Source: Fischerella sp. PCC 9605
GTDB taxonomy: Bacteria; Cyanobacteriota; Cyanobacteriia; Cyanobacteriales; Nostocaceae
Length of the DNA stretch: 64,000 nt
Reading direction: 5' to 3'
NCBI RefSeq assembly: GCF_000517105.1
Contig: NZ_KI912148.1
Coordinates: 1,703,033-1,767,032 of the forward strand
Shown: positions 39,401 through 47,075 of the stretch, one piece after another
How positions within the stretch are numbered: the first letter of the stretch is position 1
Layout: every line of letters starts with the position of its first letter
Made by a program: the position numbers and the translations under genes
The notes under the pieces: generated by a model
What the model was told of the DNA's origin: nothing
The model's input: only the letters and a program-made list of their open reading frames with translations
Database searches by the model: none

Positions 39401-39995
39401 ATGACAAGGATTTCCCTTCAGTAACCTGAAGAGCAGAAGATTGATTGGTGAGAGTTCCGGGATTATCTCGAAACCTCAAGCCGATGGGAATATTTACCGT
39501 TAACAGCGGTGGTGCCTGCGGATTTTTAGCATCAAACTCAAAACCATTGTCAAATATCAGACTGTTGGCTGTACTAGCAAAAAATGAACCTCCCACATCC
39601 AAGCGGGCATTTGGCCCAAAGATAATCCCGTTAGGATTGATGAAAAATAAATTGGCACTTCCCAATACTCCCAACCTTCCCAGAATGTTGGATGGGTTTG
39701 CTCCTGTTACGCGCGTCAGAATGTTGCTAATTCCGGCAGGATTGGAAAAATACGCACCTCTATCTGGTGCAACATTAAATTCTTGGAAGCTGTGGAATAG
39801 ATTAGCACCGCGAATCGCTCCTCCATCAATGCGATCGCTTTGAATATCCCTAATTACCTGATTAGAAGTGACTGTAGAACTTTCTGCACCAAGACTAGTA
39901 TCAGGTGTGATTTGGGCGTTTGCAGTGGTGGCTATTACTGAAATACTAGCTATGGTAGCAATTGGTAAAGCAAGGAAAACCAGTGTTTGCCGCAT
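36441..39995 (-). CDS. Two-partner secretion exoprotein with FHA N-terminal domain and 65-residue repeats
   Basis: 1184 residues. Signal peptide (to TTANAQ, about 27), then the TPS/haemagglutination-activity domain (about 30-150) with NPNGIIFGPNARLDVGGSFF, recognised by a TpsB transporter. The body is a right-handed beta-helix with repeats of 65 residues (195 bases) through about residues 505-905; units contain GKGNAGSVSINATGNISADG and SLTNGAQINASTFG. C-terminal Cys-containing region CQRGTESKFIISGRGGLP. Probably a surface or secreted adhesin. No TpsB is in the window. The antisense strand over the repeats holds long open frames (such as 38200-39051), which are artefacts of biased codons. TamB lies just downstream. 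Confidence 0.9.
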   Translation of the reverse strand: MRQTLVFLALPIATIASISVIATTANAQITPDTSLGAESSTVTSNQVIRDIQSDRIDGGAIRGANLFHSFQEFNVAPDRGAYFSNPAGISNILTRVTGANPSNILGRLGVLGSANLFFINPNGIIFGPNARLDVGGSFFASTANSLIFDNGFEFDAKNPQAPPLLTVNIPIGLRFRDNPGTLTNQSSALQVTEGKSLSLVGGDVRLDGGRLFAAGGRVELGGLTAAGTVELNGDGSLSFPVGVQRGDVSLTNGAIVSVSSGGGGNIAVNARNLEIVGGSLLGAGIDPGLGTPGAQAGDIRIDATEKVRIEGTTNSYSGILNSTGNFSLNSSNIREPGNAGNVVINTGTLEGNGNILISSSTNGEGNAGKVIITAKDKVSLTSEPANSFAFVASFVGTLGIGNGADLIVNTPSLSLSNAALITSTAGQGNAGNIQLNASESISVGDRSQLQAATFGRGNAGNIIIEAENAAVSFDGANTLVSTSVGRSSTGKGGDLTIKARNLSVTNGALLLTTTSGQANAGSIEVNTNNLSLTNGAQISASTFGKGNAGSVSINATGNISADGEDNSGVNSGIFTTVERQAEGDAGGVTVSTNDLSLTNGAQINASTFGKGNAGSVSINATGNISADGEDNSGGNSGIFATVEEQAEGDAGGVKVNTNDLSLTNGAQINANTLGKGNAGSVIVNATGTIFASGEGKDGFNSGIFSNVETSDIGNAGGIEINTNNLTLSNGAVVSASTFGQGNAGSIVINSTGDISIDGEDKDGFNSGIFSTVNSSGVGNAGGITINTNNISLTNGGTINASTLGKGDAGGVIINANGTISADGEAKNGFNSGVFSQVAREQAEGNAGGIKIDTNNISLTGGAVISTSTFGKGNAGSVIINADGSISADGADKDGFNSGFYSGVDSSAVGNAGGINITARSLSLTNSARLSTSNSGNGAAGDIKVTTAKDIRLDNQASISANTSGGQGNIILNSRDLILRRNSNITTNATGTATGGNIAIDTGSLVGLENSTISANAEQGFGGNVTVNAQGIFLSPDSEITASSELGPQFSGTVQLNTPEAEPNRGLVELPENFVDPTQQIAQNPCQRGTESKFIISGRGGLPSNPNQIISSDNVRVDLIAPAISTANAASMTVKSTPTTATINKIVPARGWILNNRGEVVLTAYDPTNIGEQRRSHATVSCAAP
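37250..38480 (-). repeat. 195-bp repeats inside the exoprotein gene
   Basis: At least six tandem units of 195 bases; for example the string GGCATTGATTTGAGCACCAT begins at 37986 and again at 38181, exactly 195 bases apart. The two 5'-most units (in gene orientation, about 38090-38480) are nearly identical, which marks recent duplication or homogenisation. Confidence 0.85.
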
Positions 39996-40149
39996 GTGGT
40001 TGGTTAGTAAATCTAACTTAACTCCTTATTATTTAGGAGAAAACCTAATGCGACTGTTGTCAATAGATTTTGAAGGGTAAGCAGGTGTAGTTAAACAAAA
40101 TTAATTATATATTCTCTATGTTCCTGTTCCCTAGCCTGTACCTATAACA

Positions 40150-40194
40150 ATAATCCCCCTATGCTTTTTGTAGTTTGGAGAGCAGGGGGATTAT
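40150..40194 (-). terminator. Strong hairpin downstream of pstS
   Basis: ATAATCCCCCT (40150-40160) and AGGGGGATTAT (40184-40194) form a perfect 11-bp stem with a 23-base loop, 59 bases beyond the pstS stop (40253) on the minus strand. It lacks a long T-run but is followed by TGTTATAGG. Confidence 0.6.
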
Positions 40195-40252
40195 GTTTAG
40201 CCGTGTGACGTTTTTGGCAGAATGGCTGGATCGTCAAAGTAATCGAGCAAAA

Positions 40253-41371
40253 TTATTGCCCTTGAGCCACCTTCATTGCATCTAAAGCTGCAATGACTCT
40301 TTTTGTAACATCATCAGGCAAAGGCAGATAGCCTAATTCTTCAGCGTATTTATCACCTTCATCAGACAAAGCCCACTCGACGACGTTTTTCAGTGCTTGT
40401 GCTTTAGCAGGATTATCATACTGCTGGTATAGCAGCAACCAAGTCAAACCAACAATTGGATAGGCTTGCTCTCCCTGCGGATCGGGGACAGTAAGTGCAA
40501 AATCTTCAGGAACCTCAGCATTTTCAATTGCAAGAGCAGCTGAACCTGGTTCGGGTGCAATATAATTGCCTGCACGGTTCTCGATTGTAGCCATTTGCAA
40601 TTGATTTTCTCTGGCGTAGGCAAATTCTACATAACCAACAGCCCCTTGAGTTTGTTGAACTTGGGCGGTGACACCTTCATTTCCCCTCGCACCAAGACCT
40701 GTAGGCCACGACACTGACTTGGCAGCACCTGCTTGCCACTGTGGACAGGCAGCTTCGAGGTGATTGGTAAATACAAACGTTGTTCCACTACCGTCAGAAC
40801 GATGGATGAAGGAAATCGGAGTGTTGGGTAAGTTAACACCAGGGTTTGCCTGGGAAATTTGGGGGTCATTCCAAGTTTTGATATCACCTTGGACAATACC
40901 ACAGTATGCTTGTCGCGATAATCTCAGGTTATCTACGCCAGGCAGGTTATAGGCAAAGACGAGTGCGCCCCCAGTCATTGGTATTTGAATTGGTTGTCCT
41001 CGTTCTGCCGGAAACTTCTGACGTTCTTGTTCGGTGAGTGGCGCGTCAGTGGCTCCAAAATCTACTGTCTGTGCCAAAAACTGATTTATCCCAGCACCAC
41101 TACCAACCGACTGGTAGCTAATTTGGATGTTGGGATTTTGTTTGTTAAATTCAGCAAACCAGCGTTGATACAAAGGAGCAGGAAAAGAAGCACCTGCGCC
41201 ACTAATGGACACGGTTCCACCAGGAGCAGCGGCTCCTGGTGCGGGAGTTGTCTCAGGGGCAGTAGCAGTTGGTGTTTGAGGCTGACAAGAGACAATTCCC
41301 GCAGCTAGCGCAGTTAAAGCAATAGAGATAGTCCAACGATTTACATTGAAATCAAAGAAGTTCAAGTGCAT
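40253..41371 (-). CDS. pstS: Phosphate ABC transporter substrate-binding protein PstS
   Basis: 372 residues. Lipoprotein-like signal with Cys at AAGIVSC, a Pro/Thr/Ala-rich tether, then the PstS fold: GAGASFPAPLYQRWF, SVGSGAGINQF, DFGATDAPL, HRSDGSGTTFVF and GAVGYVEFAYA, the loops that bind phosphate. It delivers phosphate to PstCAB, which is not in the window, so this is an orphan pstS. Long AT-rich DNA upstream probably holds its control region; I could not identify a Pho box with certainty. Length and motifs are normal. Confidence 0.92.
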   Translation of the reverse strand: MHLNFFDFNVNRWTISIALTALAAGIVSCQPQTPTATAPETTPAPGAAAPGGTVSISGAGASFPAPLYQRWFAEFNKQNPNIQISYQSVGSGAGINQFLAQTVDFGATDAPLTEQERQKFPAERGQPIQIPMTGGALVFAYNLPGVDNLRLSRQAYCGIVQGDIKTWNDPQISQANPGVNLPNTPISFIHRSDGSGTTFVFTNHLEAACPQWQAGAAKSVSWPTGLGARGNEGVTAQVQQTQGAVGYVEFAYARENQLQMATIENRAGNYIAPEPGSAALAIENAEVPEDFALTVPDPQGEQAYPIVGLTWLLLYQQYDNPAKAQALKNVVEWALSDEGDKYAEELGYLPLPDDVTKRVIAALDAMKVAQGQ

Positions 41372-41980
41372 TGTTATCCTTCTATTGAATTAGTAAAGTT
41401 TGCTATTGCTATAAATTTGACCGAATTAATAATGGGGGGATAAAGTTGCACACCTTTCCTACCCCAGCTACACTTGAAAGACTTAAGAGGCAGACTAAAT
41501 CACTGCGGCAATTAGTATCATTGACTACGGTTTTGACCGCATTAATACTATCTTTGCAGTAATTGAAAATTGGTATTAGGTATCAGATTTCTTCTTCATG
41601 CCCCCTATGCCTTAAGATGGCGGGTGGCAGTTCCTTCCACTCCTTAAAGAGTATGGAGTTAATGGATTTAAGAGCCATTGTTTTGTGATTTCAGTACAGA
41701 CCAGCTTGCAAAACAATAATTCACTGGTTGGTTTCCACAACTTAAGTATTGATAGTAAATGTGACTAGAAAGTGACCAAACGAAAAAATTAAATTGCCTT
41801 TCTGAGAGCGGACGTGGTTACTCTTTGCCCACATTTTATAAAAGTAACCTTCGCAAAAGGTCTACTGTATAACCCAGAAAGCAATTTTAGTATATTGCAT
41901 TACATTGCATTACCGTACAGCTATTATTTGCTTATTCTCTAATTTTTGTTATATTTATTTACATAATTTTACAAACTAAA
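41372..41980. other. Divergent intergenic region between pstS and pentapeptide gene
   Basis: About 609 bases. It has a G-run (AATGGGGGGAT near 41433), a short direct repeat TTGCATTACATTGCATTAC (41895-41915) and AT-rich DNA before the pentapeptide gene. I searched for tandem PyTTAAPyPy Pho-box units and found none convincing. No gene seen. Confidence 0.4.
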
Positions 41981-42628
41981 ATGCAAGCATGCATTAATAT
42001 CGCGATCATGGATGCTGATGACCTTCTCAAACACTATGCTGCGGGCAATAGGCAATTTTTACAGGTGAGATTGCGACAGGCTAATTTGAGCGAAACATGT
42101 TTAGCAAGAATTAACCTGGGTCAAGCAAATCTGAGTGGGACAAACCTATCAGGAGCTTGTTTGCGAGGAGCAAATTTAAGTGAAGCGACTCTAGAAGAAG
42201 CAATCCTGTGGAGAACCGATCTTAGGGAAGCCTTATTGATTTGGGCTTGTTTAAGCAGAGCGTGTTTAATTCGGGCAACTCTGAGGAAAGTGGATTTGCA
42301 CAAGGCTGTCCTGACTAGGGCAGACCTGCGGTTAGCCGATTTGCGTTACGCAGATCTGGGCGATGCAAATTTGGAGGGTGCGGATTTGCGCTATGCTGAC
42401 CTCACTGGTGCTAACTTGGCGGGTGCTAATCTGAGCAAGGTCAACTTAACAGGTACAAATCTGAGTAAGGCAGACCTGTACAACGTCAACATGACTAAAG
42501 CCATTTTGTCAAGAACCGATCTGCGCCATACAGACCTCAGCTACGTTAACCTGGATGGGGTTAATATGTGTAATGTCAATTTAAACGGCGCTTCTTTACC
42601 TGAATCATTCCTGAATATGGCAGGTTGA
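41981..42628 (+). CDS. Pentapeptide repeat protein
   Basis: 215 residues, nearly all of it A(D/N)LxX pentapeptides from about residue 30 to 208 (for example LRQANLSETCLARINLGQAN and GANLEGADLRYADLTGANLA type units), which fold as a quadrilateral beta-helix. Short N-terminal segment MDADDLLKHYAAGNRQFLQV precedes it; an ATG at 42008 (MDADD) is a likely alternative start. Cyanobacteria have many such proteins, mostly of unknown role. The repeats contain several Cys and Arg/Trp variants (LIWACLSRACLIRA) in the centre. It converges with the dienelactone hydrolase gene. Confidence 0.88.
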   Translation: MQACINIAIMDADDLLKHYAAGNRQFLQVRLRQANLSETCLARINLGQANLSGTNLSGACLRGANLSEATLEEAILWRTDLREALLIWACLSRACLIRATLRKVDLHKAVLTRADLRLADLRYADLGDANLEGADLRYADLTGANLAGANLSKVNLTGTNLSKADLYNVNMTKAILSRTDLRHTDLSYVNLDGVNMCNVNLNGASLPESFLNMAG

Positions 42629-42672
42629 CGTAACGAGTTTCTTTACTTTTTTGCTGGGGTTTTTTGATGTTT

Positions 42673-43392
42673 TTACCTAGACCCTTGCAGATGTTTATGG
42701 AAGAAGCGTGTGAGTTCGCGCCAAGAATCTTCGGCCGCCAAGCGGTTGTAGGAAGAACGTTCGTGACAGAAAAAACCGTGGTCAGCATCAGAATAAACCT
42801 TCAACGTGTACTCTTTGCCAAGTTCCTTGAACCGGGACTCAATTTGTCTGACTCGTTCGAGAGGAATGAATGGATCGACACCGCCGAAGAATAAGTATAC
42901 AGGCACCGTGATGTTATCCACCGCGTCGATCCACTCATCGTAAACCATACCGTAGAAGGGAGCAGCTGCCGCGATCTCGTCCGACAACTTGCAAGCAGTG
43001 AGAAAGGTCAGTCCGCCGCCCAGGCAGAAACCAGTAACGCCAACTTTACTTGGGGACACGTCCGATCGCGATTTAACATAAGCCAACGCCGCCCGAATAT
43101 CCTCCTCCACAGACTTGAGATCGAGGCGGTACATCATCGCCATCGCTTGCTCAACCTCATCGTATCCGAACTTGTTGTTTGGCAACTCCCGATAATATAG
43201 ATCCGGCGCGAGAACCACATAACCTTCCTTGGCAATCCGGGCTGCTACGTCTCGAATGTGCGGCGTTAAGCCAAAGGCCTCCATCAGAAGGATGATAGCT
43301 GGCTTCTGGGCATCCTCAGCAGGTGTACATAAGAAAGCGGGCATCTGTCCGTCGGGTGTCGGAATCATCACCTCTGTCTGTTCGATTTGCAC
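42673..43392 (-). CDS. Dienelactone hydrolase family protein
   Basis: 239 residues, alpha/beta hydrolase. Catalytic Cys123 in GFCLGGG, Asp173 in GGVDPFIP and His205 in DADHGFFC make the Cys-Asp-His triad of dienelactone hydrolases. The oxyanion region MEAFGLTPHIRD is also typical. It hydrolyses dienelactone or related esters; the true substrate here is unknown, since no chlorocatechol genes are nearby. ATG at 43392 has a weak upstream GGAG. Monocistronic on the minus strand. Confidence 0.9.
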   Translation of the reverse strand: MQIEQTEVMIPTPDGQMPAFLCTPAEDAQKPAIILLMEAFGLTPHIRDVAARIAKEGYVVLAPDLYYRELPNNKFGYDEVEQAMAMMYRLDLKSVEEDIRAALAYVKSRSDVSPSKVGVTGFCLGGGLTFLTACKLSDEIAAAAPFYGMVYDEWIDAVDNITVPVYLFFGGVDPFIPLERVRQIESRFKELGKEYTLKVYSDADHGFFCHERSSYNRLAAEDSWRELTRFFHKHLQGSR

Positions 43393-43730
43393 GTTATATT
43401 ACTCCTGTCTGTTTGATTTACGTGTTAGCGTCGGACATTGAGATTGGGCTTAATCTATTTTGATTAAGCCGTCACATTATTCAAAGACTGGACAGAGAAA
43501 TTTAGGCAATTTCTGCGGTAAAAAATCATGGTAGCAAGTTTCATTTTACATAGGCGATCGCTGAGTGTATCCGATCCTATCAAACTCACTTAGTACAAAA
43601 TTTCATAAATTCGTAGCGAATAAAACTCGGAAAAACTCTGCTACCTGGTGCGCTTACCTTTGCGAGCCTCTGCGTTTAAAAAAGTTACTATTTTATGCAG
43701 ATTTGTACTTAGCGGAAACGCTACTACAGC
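43393..43730. other. Intergenic region without recognised genes
   Basis: About 338 bases; one HIP1-like site (GGCGATCGCTGAG, 43553-43565) and a GAGCCTCTGCGTTTA piece of a dispersed repeat near 43661. A plus-strand frame (43565-43753) runs into the TspO gene antisense and has no ribosome site. No other structure seen. Confidence 0.45.
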
Positions 43731-44213
43731 TTACCTACCTACACCAGAATTAAGCTGAATCAAAACCCAAGTCAAATAAGTACCGATAATACCCCAAATA
43801 GCATAAGGCAAAAATAACCAAGATGCAGTTCGAGAAATTGGCTTCACCAAAAATGCCAGAATGTAAACCATAAGAGTAGCCAAGCCACCAACAATCATTC
43901 CACCGAAGAGACTGCGGAGTTCTACCACAATCGGACTGTAAGCTGAGGTAAGAATGGCGATCGCTGCATACATTCCCATCAACAACCAAGGACGAGATTG
44001 TTTTGAGCTTTTCTCCCACACCAAAATTGCAGAGATTGTGGTGCAAATCCAAATAAAGATCCAGATAAAGGGGATGAGGAACTCAAACGTTAACCAATTG
44101 GGACGTTGTAACCCCTGAAACCAGGGATCGCGCAAAGATGTAAACAGGCTACCGCCAAAAAACAGTGCAGCTGAAACTGCGGTGATAATCCATCTAGCTT
44201 TCACAATCAGCAC
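43731..44213 (-). CDS. TspO/MBR family membrane protein
   Basis: 160 residues with five membrane helices. Family pattern: WFQGLQRPNWLTFEFLIPFIW (split: WFQGLQRPNW then PFIWIFIW), PWLLMGMYAAIAILTSAYS and the final helix SWLFLPYAIWGIIGTYL with LN after it. TspO proteins bind porphyrins and sterols and act in stress and tetrapyrrole control. Several Trp residues typical of the tryptophan-rich sensory protein are kept, but the central Asn motif of helix 3-4 is not obvious, so it may be a divergent member. Monocistronic. Confidence 0.72.
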   Translation of the reverse strand: MLIVKARWIITAVSAALFFGGSLFTSLRDPWFQGLQRPNWLTFEFLIPFIWIFIWICTTISAILVWEKSSKQSRPWLLMGMYAAIAILTSAYSPIVVELRSLFGGMIVGGLATLMVYILAFLVKPISRTASWLFLPYAIWGIIGTYLTWVLIQLNSGVGR

Positions 44214-44497
44214 CTGTATAACTTAGATATTACTTGTAGTTTAGATTTTTCTAGAGATTTGCCACACCTATCTTGAGTTTCAAAGCTTCTTATAAATACA
44301 ACTTCTTACTAGTCCAGCACGACATAAATAACAAGACAAATAGACAAAAAAGTAGACTTTACGAGCATTACTACCTTCTACTTTCTGCCTTCTTGTAATA
44401 TCACCTGAATTGGTGAACCAATTGCATGATGTCAATCGCTAGTATCTCTACTTAAGATGATGACTATAGAACAGTAAAGAATTTCATCAACAAAAAT

Positions 44498-44995
44498 TTG
44501 GAGGAAATGGTGCTTAGGATTTTTCCAAAGCATTGGTTTACTTGGAACTGTGAAGTTCTAGAAAACGATATATCAATTGCAAGTATTGAATTTTTGGCTT
44601 GGGGCGAGAACGGTGAAATTATTACTCACGATTGTTGCTACAAAGTCTACCGTGAACCTGGGCTGAGTGCAAATTTTTCTCTAGAAGAGAACGGTAAACG
44701 CATTGCTTGGGCTATTAAACCCAATCCTTTCTATAAATTGTTTGAAATTAACTATGCTGGCACAGAATACGAACTGAAAGCCGAGTCTCCCTTTTTGAGG
44801 CAGTTTATATTGCAAGAACGCGGACTAATAATTGGTGCAATCAGCCCTAACCATGCTTTCACTCGTCGGGCGATCGCAGAATTGCCTGCAAATATTCCAT
44901 TGCCTATCAGACTTTTTATGATTTGGCTGGTGTTGCTGTTGTGGCGGCGAAATGAACAGGCGAGTGCTGTTACCTCTGGTGCTATCAGTACATAA
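44498..44995 (+). CDS. Hypothetical protein with C-terminal membrane helix
   Basis: About 165 residues; not recognised as a named family. A beta-rich domain (RIFPKHWFTWNCEVLENDIS, FLAWGENGEIITHDCCYKVY, WAIKPNPFYKLFEI) is followed by a single hydrophobic helix (RLFMIWLVLLLW) near the C-terminus. The fold could be LURP-one/Tubby-like, a guess from the sequence of strands and the scramblase-like tail. The open frame begins with TTG at 44498; ATG at 44507 and GTG at 44510 are alternatives, the GTG having the best distance from GGAGG. It precedes a lipoprotein gene by 23 bases, so they are likely co-transcribed. Confidence 0.65.
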   Translation: MEEMVLRIFPKHWFTWNCEVLENDISIASIEFLAWGENGEIITHDCCYKVYREPGLSANFSLEENGKRIAWAIKPNPFYKLFEINYAGTEYELKAESPFLRQFILQERGLIIGAISPNHAFTRRAIAELPANIPLPIRLFMIWLVLLLWRRNEQASAVTSGAIST

Positions 44996-45018
44996 AATCT
45001 CAGAATAACATTAAGATT

Positions 45019-45681
45019 ATGCACAAACTTTTCTATTTATTAGCGATCGCACTCATCTTTGGTACATCTGTTGCTTGTACAGATCAATTGTCTGGCGGTC
45101 AAGCGAATAGCAATCCACCAACTACTTCTCCCACTTCTACACCGACTCCTCAACCAAGACCGCTTACAATCGCTGATACAATCAGTGTAGAAGGAGAAAA
45201 ACAAAAAATCACGCTTAACCTTTACGATCAAAAAGGTCTACCATTTACAACCTACGTACCAGCTAATCGTTTTATTGACCAAACAGTCAGTTCTGGGGAA
45301 GGGACAGCAGTATGGTTTTATGCTCTACAACCAGATAGTACACCCAACAAAGATGTTTACGTCCAGTTTTTCTTCCCTAGTGAAGTCTTAACTTTGGAAG
45401 AAGCAAAAGAAAAGTTATTGGAATCTAATGGCTTATTTGCTACCAATCAGTGGCAAGTAATTAATCGTTCTCAAGTCCAAGAAGATTTATATCCTTGGGC
45501 AAAAGAAAAAATTATCTTTCAGCAAAAAGGCGAAGGCGATCGCAGTATCGTTGGTGTTGTGTTTATTGGTGAATATAATGGTAAAGCCTTTTGGGCTGTA
45601 CAACATTACCCAGTCGAATTTGGCGATGGTTTTGAGCCTTTAGCAGGAAAAATCCTCAGTAATTTACAATTGAGAAGCTAA
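45019..45681 (+). CDS. Hypothetical lipoprotein
   Basis: 220 residues. Signal peptide with lipobox SVAC (Cys20), then a Pro/Thr/Ser tether (TSPTSTPTPQPRP) and a compact domain (VSVEG... FFFPSEVLTLEEAKEKLLES). It is not a family I can name. Likely attached to the outer leaflet of the cytoplasmic membrane or the outer membrane. It follows the beta-rich membrane-anchored gene at 44498 by 23 bases. Its last 18 bases overlap, on the opposite strand, the end of the fumarylacetoacetase gene. Confidence 0.75.
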   Translation: MHKLFYLLAIALIFGTSVACTDQLSGGQANSNPPTTSPTSTPTPQPRPLTIADTISVEGEKQKITLNLYDQKGLPFTTYVPANRFIDQTVSSGEGTAVWFYALQPDSTPNKDVYVQFFFPSEVLTLEEAKEKLLESNGLFATNQWQVINRSQVQEDLYPWAKEKIIFQQKGEGDRSIVGVVFIGEYNGKAFWAVQHYPVEFGDGFEPLAGKILSNLQLRS

Positions 45682-46983
45682 GACAATGCCTCGACACTCT
45701 CCAAAACCGATCCTGGCATAGCCTTCTTTCTCACAGTAACCGCGCATGATGACTTCATCGCCATCGCAAAGAAAAGACCGCACTTCACCAGTTGGCAGTT
45801 CGACTGGCTGAACACCACGCTGAGTAATTTCTAGCAAACACCCTTGCGAGCCTTTCTCTGCACCAGAGATTGTTCCGCTAGCCAGCAAATCGCCAGGACG
45901 GAGGTTACAACCATTACTGGTATGGTGGGTAAGCATTTGCGCCACTGTCCAATACATCTGCTGAAAAGAACCACGGCTTAAGCGCAAAGGTTCCATCCCC
46001 GCCGCACGCATTTGGGCCGAACGCACCAGGACTTCCACTGTAATATCAATACTACCAGATTCAGTATTTACCCAAGAAGAGAGATAGGATAGCGGTAAGG
46101 GGTCGCCCTCGGCACGCTCAAAAGCCGGACTGCGGAAGGGTGCTAGAGCTTCCAGAGTTACCACCCAAGGCGAGATAGTAGTAGCAAAGCTTTTGGCTAA
46201 AAACGGGCCAAGAGGCTGATATTCCCAAGCTTGGATATCTCGCGCCGACCAGTCATTCACCAAACACAACCCAAAGATGTGTTCTTCAGCATTATCTATA
46301 GGAACAGGTTGTCCTAACTCATTTCCAGCACCAATAAAGAATCCAACTTCCAATTCGTAGTCCAACATCTGAGTTGGTTCAAAACTGGGGGTTGGCGCTT
46401 CCGGTTTTTTGATCTGCCCCTTGGGGCGCTGGATGGCGGTATCACTAAGCACAATTGAAGAAGCGCGTCCGTGGTAGGCAATCGGAACGTATTTGTAGTT
46501 GGGGAGGAGAGGATTATCGGGACGAAACAACTTCCCCACATTAGTAGCATGAAAAATTGCAGCGTAAAAATCAGTGTAATCGCCAATGTCGGCAGGTAAT
46601 AAAAGCTCAACATCAGACATCGGAACGATCATTGCTTGTGCTGAAGGCGATCGCTCGTCCCATTGCAGTAGTTTGCTCAAGTGGCGGCGCAAAATTAATG
46701 CAGCCTCACTCCCCATCGCCATTAGTAGATTTAAGTTAGATGTTACACAGACTGCTTGCAGCTTTTCCGGGAGTTCTTGCAGCAGTCCAGCTTTACAACA
46801 AAGGAACAAATCTAATATTTGATCGCCAATAGCAACACCGATGCGTGAGGTTTCGCCGCTACTTGGAAATCGAAATACACCAAAGGGCAGGTTCTGAATC
46901 GGGAAATCAGTATCTGGCTGATTGGCAGATTCCACCCAACTACGCAAATTTGGGTTGTGAGTGATATCAATAGGACGGCTCAT
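45664..46983 (-). CDS. fahA: Fumarylacetoacetase
   Basis: About 439 residues from the ATG at 46983 (the frame opens two codons earlier). Cleaves fumarylacetoacetate to fumarate and acetoacetate, the last step of tyrosine breakdown. Active-site and metal residues are visible (numbered from the earlier Met): DYTDFYAAIFHATNVG with Asp140 and His147, LDYELEVGFFIG with Glu212 and Glu214, VNDWSARD with Asp245, and FLAKSFA with Lys265. Full length. It is 92 bases behind the conserved unknown gene and Lrp regulator on the same strand and faces away from the HPPD arm, so it is part of the same aromatic catabolic locus. Confidence 0.93.
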   Translation of the reverse strand: MSRPIDITHNPNLRSWVESANQPDTDFPIQNLPFGVFRFPSSGETSRIGVAIGDQILDLFLCCKAGLLQELPEKLQAVCVTSNLNLLMAMGSEAALILRRHLSKLLQWDERSPSAQAMIVPMSDVELLLPADIGDYTDFYAAIFHATNVGKLFRPDNPLLPNYKYVPIAYHGRASSIVLSDTAIQRPKGQIKKPEAPTPSFEPTQMLDYELEVGFFIGAGNELGQPVPIDNAEEHIFGLCLVNDWSARDIQAWEYQPLGPFLAKSFATTISPWVVTLEALAPFRSPAFERAEGDPLPLSYLSSWVNTESGSIDITVEVLVRSAQMRAAGMEPLRLSRGSFQQMYWTVAQMLTHHTSNGCNLRPGDLLASGTISGAEKGSQGCLLEITQRGVQPVELPTGEVRSFLCDGDEVIMRGYCEKEGYARIGFGECRGIVLASQL

Positions 46984-47007
46984 AAACAATTAAAAAATTG
47001 AAAAATC

Positions 47008-47063
47008 GGCGTTGCTGAATCGAGGCATGAATTTTGTAGAAGCAATTCATGAATTGCTTCTAC
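47008..47063. repeat. Truncated relative of the 55694-55804 MITE
   Basis: Begins GGCGTTGCTGAATCGAGGCA, the same terminal sequence as the MITE in the HxlR gene, followed by a perfect 28-base palindrome (arm GTAGAAGCAATTCA, 47036-47063). The second terminal repeat is missing. It sits between fumarylacetoacetase and the upstream gene. Confidence 0.7.
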
Positions 47064-47075
47064 GCCAGTAGATTG

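Noticed and set aside
41372-41980. Possible Pho box upstream of pstS
   Set aside because: I looked for tandem PyTTAAPyPy units with regular spacing; only isolated CTTAAG-like strings were found.
42673-43392. Dienelactone hydrolase as part of an aromatic degradation operon
   Set aside because: It is monocistronic and over 2 kb from the tyrosine locus, separated by TspO and two unrelated genes; no catechol dioxygenase is near.
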